Positions 1 to 8,514 of a stretch of 64,000 bases of DNA are shown here, piece by piece. The position numbers were made by a program, and so were the translations under genes. The stretch covers positions 1 through 64,000 of the forward strand of contig NZ_WFLN01000010.1 of the NCBI RefSeq assembly GCF_009208585.1. Direction: 5' to 3'. The stretch is from Fluviispira multicolorata. Lineage in GTDB: Bacteria > Bdellovibrionota_B > Oligoflexia > Silvanigrellales > Silvanigrellaceae. The notes below the pieces were generated by a model. That model was not told where the DNA came from. It searched no databases and saw only the letters and a program-made list of their open reading frames with translations. The stretch's first letter is position 1; each line of letters opens with the position of its first letter.

Positions 1-188
1 TTTCTCTTGACGGCTCGTCTTTTATCTCGAGCCCCGAAGCCTCTTTATCTCTCAACTTGCGCCGATTGACTCAAAGCCTCTAAGGACCCGCACTCTGTTT
101 CTGCTCTCTTCTCTTGTCAAATAACTTTACCAGTTATGTTGAGTTGTTAGACTGATTTCTCAGTTTCGCTTCCCGCTGGTAAGGGATG
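1..188 (-). other. Probable transcribed leader of an RNA operon lying left of the window
   Basis: These bases are clearly richer in G+C than the rest of the window and carry no convincing reading frame. They contain a perfect 6-bp hairpin at 12-17/28-33 and a 7-bp inverted repeat at 127-133/176-182. A promoter-like sequence reading leftwards lies just to the right. High G+C, structured sequence behind a strong promoter is what is expected of an rRNA or tRNA operon leader, but no mature RNA gene is visible, so this is inference. Confidence 0.35.
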
Positions 189-217
189 TAGCTACAGAAA
201 CCACGATCACTTGTCAA
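189..217 (-). promoter_or_regulatory. Strong promoter candidate reading leftwards (rrn-like)
   Basis: On the minus strand there is a perfect -35 hexamer TTGACA (212-217), a 17-base spacer and a -10-like TAGCTA (189-194). Upstream of it (218 to about 260) lie runs of A and T resembling an UP element, and a G+C-rich leader follows. This arrangement is typical of rRNA and tRNA promoters. A second TTGACA on the minus strand at 115-120 has no good -10 partner. Confidence 0.45.
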
Positions 218-361
218 ATTTTTCCAAAGAGTTTTTTGAAAAAAAAATTAATTAAGTATTTTCATTTACTTAAAACTGCTCAAAAGAGTTGCTTTGAAAA
301 AGCTAAAAGTCGTTATATCCTCTGGTCTGTTCTTGAATACCTTAATATATAAGGATTTTTT

Positions 362-1096
362 ATGTTTATTGGAATTATTGGAGCTTCAGGACGATTAGGG
401 TTACTTACATGTGAGCTACTTGAGCAGGAGAAAACATCTTTCGTTAAAATTTTACGTTCAGATCTTTCAAGTATTGAAAATTTCAAGCAATTATTAATTG
501 ATATTCCGCAGGATCTACTTTTACTCGATATAAGTCTTCCACAAGGAACTTTTAATTTATGCAATATAATTAGTGAATTAGATAAAGATTATCTTACTAG
601 AATAAGAGGCCTAGTGGTTGGTACAACGGGACACTCTCAAGTTCAAAAAGAAGTTTTACAAAAAGTTTCAGAGAAAATACCCATCTGCTTAGTTTCAAAT
701 TTCTCAAAAGGCATTTTTCTATTTGAAGAGCTTTTAAAGGCCCAAACAACATTGGGTTTGAGTGTAAGTGATCTAGCTCAAAAACTTGGATTCGATCTGG
801 CTGTTCATGAAAGCCATCATACTCAAAAGAAAGATTCTCCAAGCGGAACGGCTCTCACTCTTGCAGATGCAGCAAGTATCAAACATGAGCGCATTTCTTC
901 GTTACGTGTTGGAAAGGTTATTGGAGAACACACTCTCGTGATGAGCAGTCATAGCGAAAATCTACAAATCACACACACAGCTTACACAAGAAAGTTATTT
1001 GCAGAAGGTGCGCTTGAAATTTGCAGAAATATATATAAAAATCGCCCAAAGCCTGGTTTTTTAAGAAAAGAAGATTTTTTTATTCAAATGACTTGA
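362..1096 (+). CDS. dapB: 4-hydroxy-tetrahydrodipicolinate reductase (DapB)
   Basis: Cytoplasmic NAD(P)H-dependent reductase of the diaminopimelate/lysine pathway, which also feeds peptidoglycan synthesis. The 244-aa product is close to the family length of about 240-270. It has an N-terminal Rossmann motif GASGRLG (residues 7-13), a GTTG motif near residue 87, a SNFSKG segment, and the catalytic region ESHHTQKKDSPSGTA near residue 150 with the paired histidines and the lysine. The ATG follows an AAGGA ribosome site. No other lysine-pathway gene is adjacent, so the gene seems to stand alone. Confidence 0.9.
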   Translation: MFIGIIGASGRLGLLTCELLEQEKTSFVKILRSDLSSIENFKQLLIDIPQDLLLLDISLPQGTFNLCNIISELDKDYLTRIRGLVVGTTGHSQVQKEVLQKVSEKIPICLVSNFSKGIFLFEELLKAQTTLGLSVSDLAQKLGFDLAVHESHHTQKKDSPSGTALTLADAASIKHERISSLRVGKVIGEHTLVMSSHSENLQITHTAYTRKLFAEGALEICRNIYKNRPKPGFLRKEDFFIQMT

Positions 1097-1242
1097 GGCT
1101 GAGAAGTCATTGCATAAAAATTCATGCTAATCTATATCTGCGCTGGGATTTTCCCGAATGACTAGATACGACAAATGCTCTCATTAGATAAAGCTATTTG
1201 TAAATCTTACAAATTTTTACTCAATTAAATTATGGTTGGTAT

Positions 1243-1848
1243 ATGGAAACTGTAGTGCTTATTTTTAGAACTTTATTTTTAGTAATTGGATCTCTCACTG
1301 GATTAGTTTATTTTCTTTTACAACTTTACCAAAAAATGCCAAACGAAAAGTTTAAACTTTTAACTGCCGACTATATAGTATATTCATTTGTTGCACTCGT
1401 CTTTGGATTTGGAACAAACTCATACTATGGACTTCTCGCTTTTCTTCCTCTCATTGTTATGAAATTTATTTCTAAAAAATTTATTGCACCTAATAAGCTC
1501 AGAGGTTCTGGTTTTTGGCTCGAAATTGACTGGAAAAAGCTCACTCCTAAAGGTTTCGATCGCAATGTACCAAGACATATTCTTGAAGAAATGAATAAAA
1601 TGCTCAATAGCACTCCTAAAGACACACATTTTATAATCCCAAGAATTTATGCTAAAATTGCAATTTATTTTATGATGCGTAAAATGAAAAAAGAGACACA
1701 AAAAATGCCGACTGGATTTACAAATCAACAAAAAAATATGGGCATGGAACAATTTACCAGCTTAGCTCAAAATATTTTAAAACTTGAACCTGGAAATACA
1801 GAAAAGAAAGATTTAAATATAGGTATTCTTAAAGTTACAAGGCTTTAA
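1243..1848 (+). CDS. Small membrane protein of unknown function
   Basis: I do not recognise a family. The 201-aa product begins with a hydrophobic segment (about residues 5-26) and has a second hydrophobic region at about 45-75. After that comes a basic cytoplasmic-looking tail rich in Lys and Met. No signal-peptidase site is obvious, so it is probably an inner-membrane protein with the tail in the cytoplasm. Its stop codon overlaps the end of the convergent gene on the other strand by 4 bases. The ribosome site before the ATG is weak. Confidence 0.65.
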   Translation: METVVLIFRTLFLVIGSLTGLVYFLLQLYQKMPNEKFKLLTADYIVYSFVALVFGFGTNSYYGLLAFLPLIVMKFISKKFIAPNKLRGSGFWLEIDWKKLTPKGFDRNVPRHILEEMNKMLNSTPKDTHFIIPRIYAKIAIYFMMRKMKKETQKMPTGFTNQQKNMGMEQFTSLAQNILKLEPGNTEKKDLNIGILKVTRL

Positions 1849-2486
1849 GCGTTATTTGGCATATCTAAAATCCATCGAATATTTTCACCTTCTTTTTCAA
1901 ATCCGGCTATTAAAACAGATGGAATAATATCATTTTCAGAAGACATTTTGAGTATTTTTTCAAAGTCTTCGTGAGTGTTATTTGGAACTTGCATCTTTAC
2001 CCATTCTAATAAAGCATTTAGAGATGTTCCCACAAGAACAAGAGCAGGATTTAAATCTTCATTTAAATGCTGCGTAAAATCAGTTAAAGCCTCTTGGAGA
2101 GTTCCAAGCTCTGGTTTTAATAAAGAATGTCTATCAATCCTCTCGTCAACACAAGCTGGAAGTGCTAATTTTTTTGCAAGAAATTCCGTTGTTTTAAGAG
2201 TTCTGTCATCACTACCCGATATAATAATAAGCTCGGAAAATAAATTGACAGAAGTTTTTACAGCTTCTAAAAATAAAGATTTATCTTTAAATGAACGCCA
2301 CTTAACATCTTCATTAAGAGAATTAATTCTTTCATCTAAAGTTGACTTTAAATCCAAATGAAGACTCTCTGTTAAAAACGAAAATATTGTTTCCGTTAAA
2401 GTTTCAGCACCTTGTTCACCTGTGCGACTCAAATAATGAGGAGCGCCAGCTTCTCCTTGAGTATAAAATAAAAACAGTGATTTCAT
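1845..2486 (-). CDS. Degenerate histidine-phosphatase (SixA-like) protein
   Basis: The 213-aa product follows the layout of SixA-type phosphohistidine phosphatases: an N-terminal strand with a small loop, an SGSDDRTLKTTEFLA segment where the family has SPxxRAxQTA, and a late LVLVGTSLNALLEW segment where it has a VGH motif before a helix. The key residues are gone, because RHG is replaced by YTQG and VGH by VGT. Both histidines expected for catalysis are therefore missing and the protein is probably not an active phosphatase. The ATG at 2486 is preferred over one 30 bases upstream because AGGAAGG lies just before it. Confidence 0.55.
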   Translation of the reverse strand: MKSLFLFYTQGEAGAPHYLSRTGEQGAETLTETIFSFLTESLHLDLKSTLDERINSLNEDVKWRSFKDKSLFLEAVKTSVNLFSELIIISGSDDRTLKTTEFLAKKLALPACVDERIDRHSLLKPELGTLQEALTDFTQHLNEDLNPALVLVGTSLNALLEWVKMQVPNNTHEDFEKILKMSSENDIIPSVLIAGFEKEGENIRWILDMPNNA

Positions 2487-2653
2487 ATCATCCTTCCTGC
2501 AAATTAAACGCCGCAAATGTTCAATAGATTTTATATCTCGCCTCAGTCAAGCCCTTGTAGTATGTTATAATTGGAAATCACAATACCTTCGGAGAGTCGG
2601 TTCATTGTGAAAAATTAAATAAAAATAGTCAAAAATATGATCGAGGTCTTTTT

Positions 2654-3427
2654 ATGAGTAAAAAAATTGAATTTGAAAATCACTTTTCGGCGCGTGTTTT
2701 AGAAATATTCTTTCCTGAAGGATATCATGTTCATTCAAATGAAGATATTTTGAATTTAAAAAATTTATGGATTGCAAATTTAAAATCATGGCATTCGCCT
2801 TATACATGTTTAATTGACTTCAGAGATTTTGACATTAAACCTGAATTAATCCCTGCATTTGAAAATACCCTTAAATTTTTTAAAAACTTTTTTATGAGAA
2901 AAATAATTGGATTTTATGAAGATGAATTAAAAAAGCCCCATGTTAAAATAGAAATGATATTTGGGTACGAAAATGCAATAAAACAAACTGGACTCGCTCG
3001 AGGCAGAGGCATTCAAAAAGTTAAAGGTGATTTAAGAAGTTCAATACAAATAGACAACGATTTTAATGCACATGTTATGGAAATAACTTTTGCAGAACAT
3101 GTAGATTTTTCAAATAATGCGGACATACAAATATTAAAATCAAAGTTACAAAATATTCTAATGATGTGGCATACCCCATATAGCATTATGTTTAATTGTG
3201 TTAACTGCACATTTAGTCCAGAGACTCATTCAGAGTTTGTTAAAGTAGAACGTTTTCTAAAAGGTTTTTTTTGCAAAGCAATTATAGGGTATGCTCCTAA
3301 AGAAGCTAAAGAAACATATCCCTTTATAACCTTTCGTTCCCGTCACCTTGCTGCTGCTTCCCTTGAAAACAGCGGAATCGATTCAGGAGAGATAGCAAAC
3401 TGTTCAACACGTAAAATTGGCACATAA
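2654..3427 (+). CDS. Hypothetical cytoplasmic protein built of two tandem repeats
   Basis: I do not recognise a family. The 257-aa product is an internal duplication. Residues of about 6-105 and 135-235 align along their length, with matching pairs such as SWHSPYTCLIDF / MWHTPYSIMFNC and LKFFKNFFMRKIIGFYEDE / ERFLKGFFCKAIIGYAPKE. There is no signal peptide or membrane segment. The repeat size and alternating strand-helix pattern recall STAS-like or SpoIIAA-like domains, but that is only a guess. The gene lies just upstream of a two-component protein in the same direction. GAGG precedes the start. Confidence 0.7.
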   Translation: MSKKIEFENHFSARVLEIFFPEGYHVHSNEDILNLKNLWIANLKSWHSPYTCLIDFRDFDIKPELIPAFENTLKFFKNFFMRKIIGFYEDELKKPHVKIEMIFGYENAIKQTGLARGRGIQKVKGDLRSSIQIDNDFNAHVMEITFAEHVDFSNNADIQILKSKLQNILMMWHTPYSIMFNCVNCTFSPETHSEFVKVERFLKGFFCKAIIGYAPKEAKETYPFITFRSRHLAAASLENSGIDSGEIANCSTRKIGT

Positions 3428-3492
3428 AATTCTAAAAAACAGGTTAAACTAAGAGTACCCAAAGTTTTGCTCAAATAAGGGGCTCTTATAGT

Positions 3493-5043
3493 ATGTCTGA
3501 AAACTTATCTGAAAATGAAATCATTCATGCTTTTGTTATAAATGCAAAGCAAAAAATTCAAGAACTTAACGGAGTTGCTACAGTTCTAATGAAAGAAGGG
3601 GCAAAACCAGAATTTTTTGATGCAATATACAGAGCAAGCACTTCAATAAAAAACTTTGCCTCAACCTGTAATCAGAATCAAATCGTTTATTTTATAGTCA
3701 GTGTCATTGATGCTCAATTTAATCGTATTCGGCTCGAAAAAAAGGAAATAACAGATACAGAAAAATTAGAAATTAAAGAAAATATCAAGACACTTCGAGA
3801 AATGGTTTTAAAGCTTGTAAACGAAATGCCAACTAAAGAAACAGCTATAGTAACAAGCGATGAAACAAATGAAAATCAATTGGAACTACTTGCAACAATT
3901 GGGCAGTTGAGCGTTTGGAGCTTTCACGAAATGATGAACGCATTTGCAAAAGTCCATGGCTACACAGAACTATTAGATGATATTGCTCAGCATATACCTA
4001 AAACTTTTACACAAGTTCATAGCGAAATGCATGTAGTGCAAGGAAAACTTATAGCAAATACGGAATATATGACAGGAATAATGAATCGCATTCGATCATT
4101 AAGAGGAAAAACAAAAATCACGTTAAAAGATTTTAATATTAGAAGTCTTGTTCAGCGTATTCAAGATTTAACTCAACAACCACGTAAAACGCTACAGTGG
4201 TCAGCGTTACAAATTCCAAGTGTAAATATTCAAGTTGATCATATTATTTTTGAACAAATGTGGGTCCATTTATGGAAACTTCTTTCTGAATGGCAAACAC
4301 CTAATAAAAATATTCAATCGATGTGCTTAGGGAAGATTGAAAAAAATAAGAATCCAAATAATCCAAAATATAAAAATCAACTTAACTTATATATATGGAT
4401 CGAGCCAAATAGTGATTCAAGAATTAATCCAGAAGCATTGACTTATACAGATAAAACAGAGCATACCGATATTGCAAATGTATTTCACTATACTGCAAAA
4501 ACAGCTGCACGTATTCAGTGTGAAGCCTCTTATGGTAAAAGTAACGAAGGATCTCCTGTATTTAAGATATCATTAGCTTGTGATGATATTTTGCATGCAA
4601 TTTCAGAAATAACAGGTAACGCCGTTCCGCAACCCCTTCATTTAACAGAAGAAAATAAAATAAATGCTCCCTTAAAATACGTACTTATTGTTGATGATGA
4701 AAAAGATCTTCGTGCAATATTAAGTATTAAAATAAGTAAACTTGGCTATGGTGTTTGCGCTGCTTCTTCAATACAGGAAGCAAGAGATATATCTAAACAA
4801 AAAGAAATAAAACTCATTCTCTCTGATTTATTTTTAAACAATGAAAGTGGAATAGAGCTAATGAAAGAATTTAAGCTAAACTTTCCAACAGTTCCTTTTA
4901 TTTTTATCACTGGTGCAGATGAAGATGATATTCCAAATTCAATAATGGAAATTATGATGAAATATACCAGTGGATTTCTTCCAAAACCAATATCTAATCA
5001 AACATTAAAAGAAATACTTGATAAAAATTTACCGCTCACATAA
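3493..5043 (+). CDS. Degenerate hybrid histidine kinase with C-terminal receiver domain
   Basis: The 516-aa product appears to be a cytoplasmic signalling protein. Residues 1-110 are helical and Hpt-like but lack a clear phospho-histidine motif. A HisKA-like helix has FHEMMNAFAKVHGYTELL, with His145 kept. The ATPase domain that should follow is poor: no N-box asparagine can be seen in QMWVHLWKLLSEW, though a G-rich stretch remains near the end. Residues of about 395-515 form a good receiver domain, with the acidic pair in VDDE, phospho-acceptor Asp445 (SDLFL), the FITG strand and the lysine in LPKP. It probably receives or stores phosphoryl groups rather than acting as an autonomous kinase. 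Confidence 0.75.
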   Translation: MSENLSENEIIHAFVINAKQKIQELNGVATVLMKEGAKPEFFDAIYRASTSIKNFASTCNQNQIVYFIVSVIDAQFNRIRLEKKEITDTEKLEIKENIKTLREMVLKLVNEMPTKETAIVTSDETNENQLELLATIGQLSVWSFHEMMNAFAKVHGYTELLDDIAQHIPKTFTQVHSEMHVVQGKLIANTEYMTGIMNRIRSLRGKTKITLKDFNIRSLVQRIQDLTQQPRKTLQWSALQIPSVNIQVDHIIFEQMWVHLWKLLSEWQTPNKNIQSMCLGKIEKNKNPNNPKYKNQLNLYIWIEPNSDSRINPEALTYTDKTEHTDIANVFHYTAKTAARIQCEASYGKSNEGSPVFKISLACDDILHAISEITGNAVPQPLHLTEENKINAPLKYVLIVDDEKDLRAILSIKISKLGYGVCAASSIQEARDISKQKEIKLILSDLFLNNESGIELMKEFKLNFPTVPFIFITGADEDDIPNSIMEIMMKYTSGFLPKPISNQTLKEILDKNLPLT

Positions 5044-5076
5044 AAAATATTGGGATCTTTTTTGAAAGGAAAAGTA

Positions 5077-5877
5077 ATGTTTCTTAAAAAAATGAATATA
5101 TCACGCAAAATATTCACATTGTTCTGCACTGCGCTTTCACTTCATTCATTTCAAGTAGTATATGCAAATTCACTCAACTATCAATTTACTGCGCAAATAC
5201 CACAGAATGATTATGATAATATCGTCCGCCCAATAGTGAATGCATCTCGATTTCAATTTATGTCTTTTCCAGGAGCATCTTCAGGCAGAATAATACCACT
5301 GTCAATATCAGCTGGAGCCGGTGTTACTTACTTCGATACGCCAAGCTCGGCTAAAACTTCATTATCAACTTATACAAATGGCAGTGCCGACTTTCCTGAT
5401 TCAATAATTTTTCCAAGAATTATTGCCCAAATTGGTATTCCATTTGGTCTCGATATCGCAGTAAATTATGCACAAATTCCAAATAGTAAAATTGAGCTTT
5501 CAGGTGTAGGATTTCAATTGGCAATTAAACCCAAACTTCTACCTCTCTCATTTGCAGCACGTGTGGGATATACACAAATTGCAAACTATGAGCCATTTAC
5601 AGCTTCATCAACAAATGCAGAAATCTTAATTGGAGCTGCAATTCCATTCTTAAAACCCTATATTGGTGCTGGAGCAAATTGGTCTAATGCAAGTACAAAT
5701 GCAGATTTTACAAATAATGGTGCAACAATTCATATTTCGCAAAGTTCAACATGGACAGAATATTATGGAATCGGAGGAATTCATTTAACATTTATTCCTT
5801 TTATTGGAATTGATTTCAATGCTCAATTATCTGAATCACAAACTCTTTATAATGCGAAACTCTCCTTAGATATTTAA
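5077..5877 (+). CDS. Predicted outer-membrane beta-barrel protein
   Basis: The 266-aa product has a basic N-terminus, a hydrophobic core and a small-residue end near VVYAN, which is a clear Sec signal peptide. The mature part alternates short strands rich in Gly, Ala, Ser, Thr and aromatic residues and ends in a strand finishing LSLDI. This fits a small outer-membrane barrel but no named family is recognised. The ATG at 5077 is favoured over the in-frame TTG at 5050 because GAAAGGA lies at a good distance and the signal peptide then begins cleanly. It lies 33 bases after the preceding kinase-like gene and may share its transcript. Confidence 0.7.
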   Translation: MFLKKMNISRKIFTLFCTALSLHSFQVVYANSLNYQFTAQIPQNDYDNIVRPIVNASRFQFMSFPGASSGRIIPLSISAGAGVTYFDTPSSAKTSLSTYTNGSADFPDSIIFPRIIAQIGIPFGLDIAVNYAQIPNSKIELSGVGFQLAIKPKLLPLSFAARVGYTQIANYEPFTASSTNAEILIGAAIPFLKPYIGAGANWSNASTNADFTNNGATIHISQSSTWTEYYGIGGIHLTFIPFIGIDFNAQLSESQTLYNAKLSLDI

Positions 5878-5998
5878 TTAAATAAGAAACAAATATACTT
5901 CTAATATTAATAATTAAAAAAGTCAAAAGCAATTAAGCATAAGGTAATTCTTACCGCATTAACTATCCCACTTATTCTCCGAACAATTGTGAAGCAAT

Positions 5999-6027
5999 AA
6001 AAAAGAGTCTGCAAAAGACACTTTTTT
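5999..6027 (+). terminator. Probable rho-independent terminator
   Basis: A-rich and T-rich arms (5999-6010 and 6016-6027) pair as AAAAAAG/CTTTTTT and GTCT/AGAC around a 5-base loop, with one A/A mismatch, and end in a T run. It lies between the barrel gene and the small gene at 6077. It would end the upstream transcript or attenuate the downstream one. Confidence 0.5.
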
Positions 6028-6076
6028 ATTCCAAAGGAGCAAGAAGCTTCTTTGTATATGCCAGGAGGCAAATAAT

Positions 6077-6409
6077 ATGATCTTTTTTACGTTGCAAAAA
6101 AAGCTACGCGAACTTGTGACCTCAAATTGTACATTATTGTGGCTAGAGGGAGCAAAGCATGAAAGGGTCTTAAAAATTAAGTTAACTGGAAATAAAGTCA
6201 TATTAAATTTATCAAACGAAACAACACGAGTGATTGCATTTGAGCGTTATGTATGCACTTCAGTTGGACTACAATTTTGGTTTCAAGGTAAACCAGGTGT
6301 TCTATATAAGTGGGAGCAAGTATCAAAATCAGATCATTATGATCAAATATTAAGGGAACAAACTTTACCTGAGGATGATCCGACTCCCCCTCCAAATGTT
6401 GCAGCTTAA
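6077..6409 (+). CDS. Small hypothetical protein upstream of PP2C phosphatase
   Basis: The 110-aa product has no recognised domain, signal peptide or membrane helix. It has an alternating strand pattern in the middle (about residues 25-80) and a Pro- and acid-rich C-terminus (EDDPTPPP). A strong CAGGAGG site precedes the ATG, which supports real translation. It ends 36 bases before the RsbU-type phosphatase gene in the same direction, so the two are probably co-transcribed. Whether it takes part in that pathway cannot be judged from sequence. Confidence 0.65.
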   Translation: MIFFTLQKKLRELVTSNCTLLWLEGAKHERVLKIKLTGNKVILNLSNETTRVIAFERYVCTSVGLQFWFQGKPGVLYKWEQVSKSDHYDQILREQTLPEDDPTPPPNVAA

Positions 6410-6445
6410 ATTATTAATGCAATATTTTAATTTTTTGAGGCATTT

Positions 6446-8452
6446 ATGAGGTTGACTGCCAAAATTCTATCATGGTTACTAGGTTCTACTTTAGTAGTCA
6501 TGCTTTCTTTTGCAAGTTTAGCCATTTATATGCTGGAAAAAAACTTAAGAGCTGAAGCACTTAACTCTCACAAACTTATTTATACTTTATTTTTGCCTTC
6601 AGTTACAAGATATTTATGGGAATTTGATATAACAGGAATTAAAGAAACATTATCAAATATTATAGAAAATAATTATGCAAATAAAATTTATATATTTGAT
6701 GCTGACTCAACTCTTGTGACCTTTCTTTATAAAGATCCCAAGACGGGGAAGATATCTAACTCAAACAATGCAAGTATAATTAAAGAAACAGAAAATATTA
6801 TTACTTTAGATAAGAAAAAATCACTCGAAAAAAAACTCTATAATGATGAAGAAAATTTTCTTTATCAAGATAATCTGCCAAATGAAACATCACGCATAAT
6901 AGGAAGTATGCTTCATAGAAAAAGAGCAAATGCTGAGCCTTCAGTAATTGGATACTTTGTCTTAGATTATTCCACTTCAAATATTTCTAATGCAATAAAA
7001 GCAATGATAAGAAATGTTGTTTTCCTTACTCTTTGTATTACCGTGATGATTGTTTTTGCAATTGGACTCTTACTAAGAAAAACACTTATAAATTCAATTT
7101 TAAAACTTAGCCAAGCAAGCTTAAATATTTCAAGAGGTAAATTTATAAAAATTCCTGAACGACACGGAAGTCGTGATGAAATGAAAGATCTTGTAAAAAA
7201 CTTTAATATTATGAGTTCTCAAATAGAAGAAAATCAAGAAAATTTAAAAAATATTGCCGAAGAAGGTATTAAAATATCAAGTACTTTTTCAATTGAAGAT
7301 CTGGCAAAGCAAATTTCAGAATCATTATCTAAAATTGCAAAAAGAAATCTAAACACAGAATTTTATGTTATAAATTCGTTATTACACTTTGCTTCGGCGG
7401 AAGGCTTTCACGAGATTTTAAAATCAGAGGAAACAGGAGAAAACCTTTTTCTAGCACCTGATGACTTCGAAGGAGATCCTACAGGTAAAAAAAGATTTTC
7501 CATTTCAGACAACGGAACAGGAGAGGTCTGTGCAATTATTCAGATCTCGGATATAAGACAAATTTATCAGTTTTCATACACAGCTGCAGAGTCTGTTTAT
7601 AGCGCCATTAGAGCATTACAAATAAGTGTTTCAAATGCACTCGACAATATGAGATTTGTAAAAGAGCAAAAAGAACAACAAAGACTTATAAGTGAACAAG
7701 AAACAGCAAGACTCGTACAGAATAATCTTATGCCTAAATCAGACTTCAGAACAATTGGAGACTTTGAGTTAGCAAATCACTTTGAAGCTGCAGATGAATG
7801 TGCAGGAGATTGGTGGAATTATTATAAATTAACGAACGATAGATTGTTACTTTTATTAGGTGATGTAACTGGACATGGCACTGCCAGTGCACTTTTAACT
7901 GCAGTGGTTAAAGGCTACTGCGACTCAATCCACACTCAGCCTGACATAACAACAAAAGCGATATTGTCTCAGTTAGATTCTGTTGTACGTAACAGTGGGG
8001 ATGGCAATAAAGTCATGACAATGTTTGCAGCAGTTCTCGATCCCATCAATAAAACAATTGAATTCTCAAATGCAGCTCATAACTTTCCAATTACAATTAA
8101 AAAGAAACAAGAGAAAAACTCTCTTTCTAAACTTATTGCTCAAGGCAAACCACTTGGCTTTGACATGACTCCTACTCCAGAGCAGTCTTCACAAATATAC
8201 GAACAAAGAAATGTAACGTTAGAAAATGGAGATGTCCTGATTATTTTTTCAGATGGACTTATTGAAGCACTCAACACTTCGGGTGAAGAGTTTAGTGAAC
8301 GTCGCTTAAAAACGATTATTTTAAAAATGGCAGAAAACTCTGTAACTGAAATAAAAAATGAAATCATCAAAGAATTTAGAGAATACACATTTCCAAATAA
8401 ACTCATGGACGATGTTACTTTTTTAGTGTGTCGTTATAAAAAAATATCTTAA
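6446..8452 (+). CDS. Membrane-bound RsbU/SpoIIE-type PP2C serine phosphatase with HAMP domain
   Basis: The 668-aa inner-membrane sensor has TM1 at about residues 10-30, a periplasmic region to about 188, TM2 at about 190-212, a HAMP region and coiled linker, a GAF-like middle region, and a C-terminal PP2C domain from about 440. All metal-site motifs are present: AGDWW (near 452), GDVTGHG, FSDGLIEA and DDVTFLV. Proteins of this kind dephosphorylate anti-sigma antagonists or STAS-domain proteins in partner-switching systems. No anti-sigma kinase or STAS partner is recognised nearby. The gene ends at a bidirectional terminator. Confidence 0.9.
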   Translation: MRLTAKILSWLLGSTLVVMLSFASLAIYMLEKNLRAEALNSHKLIYTLFLPSVTRYLWEFDITGIKETLSNIIENNYANKIYIFDADSTLVTFLYKDPKTGKISNSNNASIIKETENIITLDKKKSLEKKLYNDEENFLYQDNLPNETSRIIGSMLHRKRANAEPSVIGYFVLDYSTSNISNAIKAMIRNVVFLTLCITVMIVFAIGLLLRKTLINSILKLSQASLNISRGKFIKIPERHGSRDEMKDLVKNFNIMSSQIEENQENLKNIAEEGIKISSTFSIEDLAKQISESLSKIAKRNLNTEFYVINSLLHFASAEGFHEILKSEETGENLFLAPDDFEGDPTGKKRFSISDNGTGEVCAIIQISDIRQIYQFSYTAAESVYSAIRALQISVSNALDNMRFVKEQKEQQRLISEQETARLVQNNLMPKSDFRTIGDFELANHFEAADECAGDWWNYYKLTNDRLLLLLGDVTGHGTASALLTAVVKGYCDSIHTQPDITTKAILSQLDSVVRNSGDGNKVMTMFAAVLDPINKTIEFSNAAHNFPITIKKKQEKNSLSKLIAQGKPLGFDMTPTPEQSSQIYEQRNVTLENGDVLIIFSDGLIEALNTSGEEFSERRLKTIILKMAENSVTEIKNEIIKEFREYTFPNKLMDDVTFLVCRYKKIS

Positions 8453-8487
8453 AAAAAAACATCTCACTTATGTAGAGATGTTTTTTT
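8451..8487. terminator. Bidirectional intrinsic terminator between convergent genes
   Basis: CATCTC (8460-8465) pairs with GAGATG (8475-8480) around a 9-base loop. The stem is flanked by an A run (8451-8459) on the left and a T run (8481-8487) on the right, so it can end transcripts from both sides. It sits between the phosphatase gene ending at 8452 and the lipoprotein gene ending at 8515 on the opposite strand. Confidence 0.85.
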
Positions 8488-8514
8488 AACATTATATTTA
8501 AATAGTTGCTCTTT

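Noticed and set aside
6041..6052. A perfect 12-base palindrome before the small gene at 6077
   Set aside because: It includes a common restriction-like core (AAGCTT) and has no repeat elsewhere nearby; length alone is not enough to call an operator.
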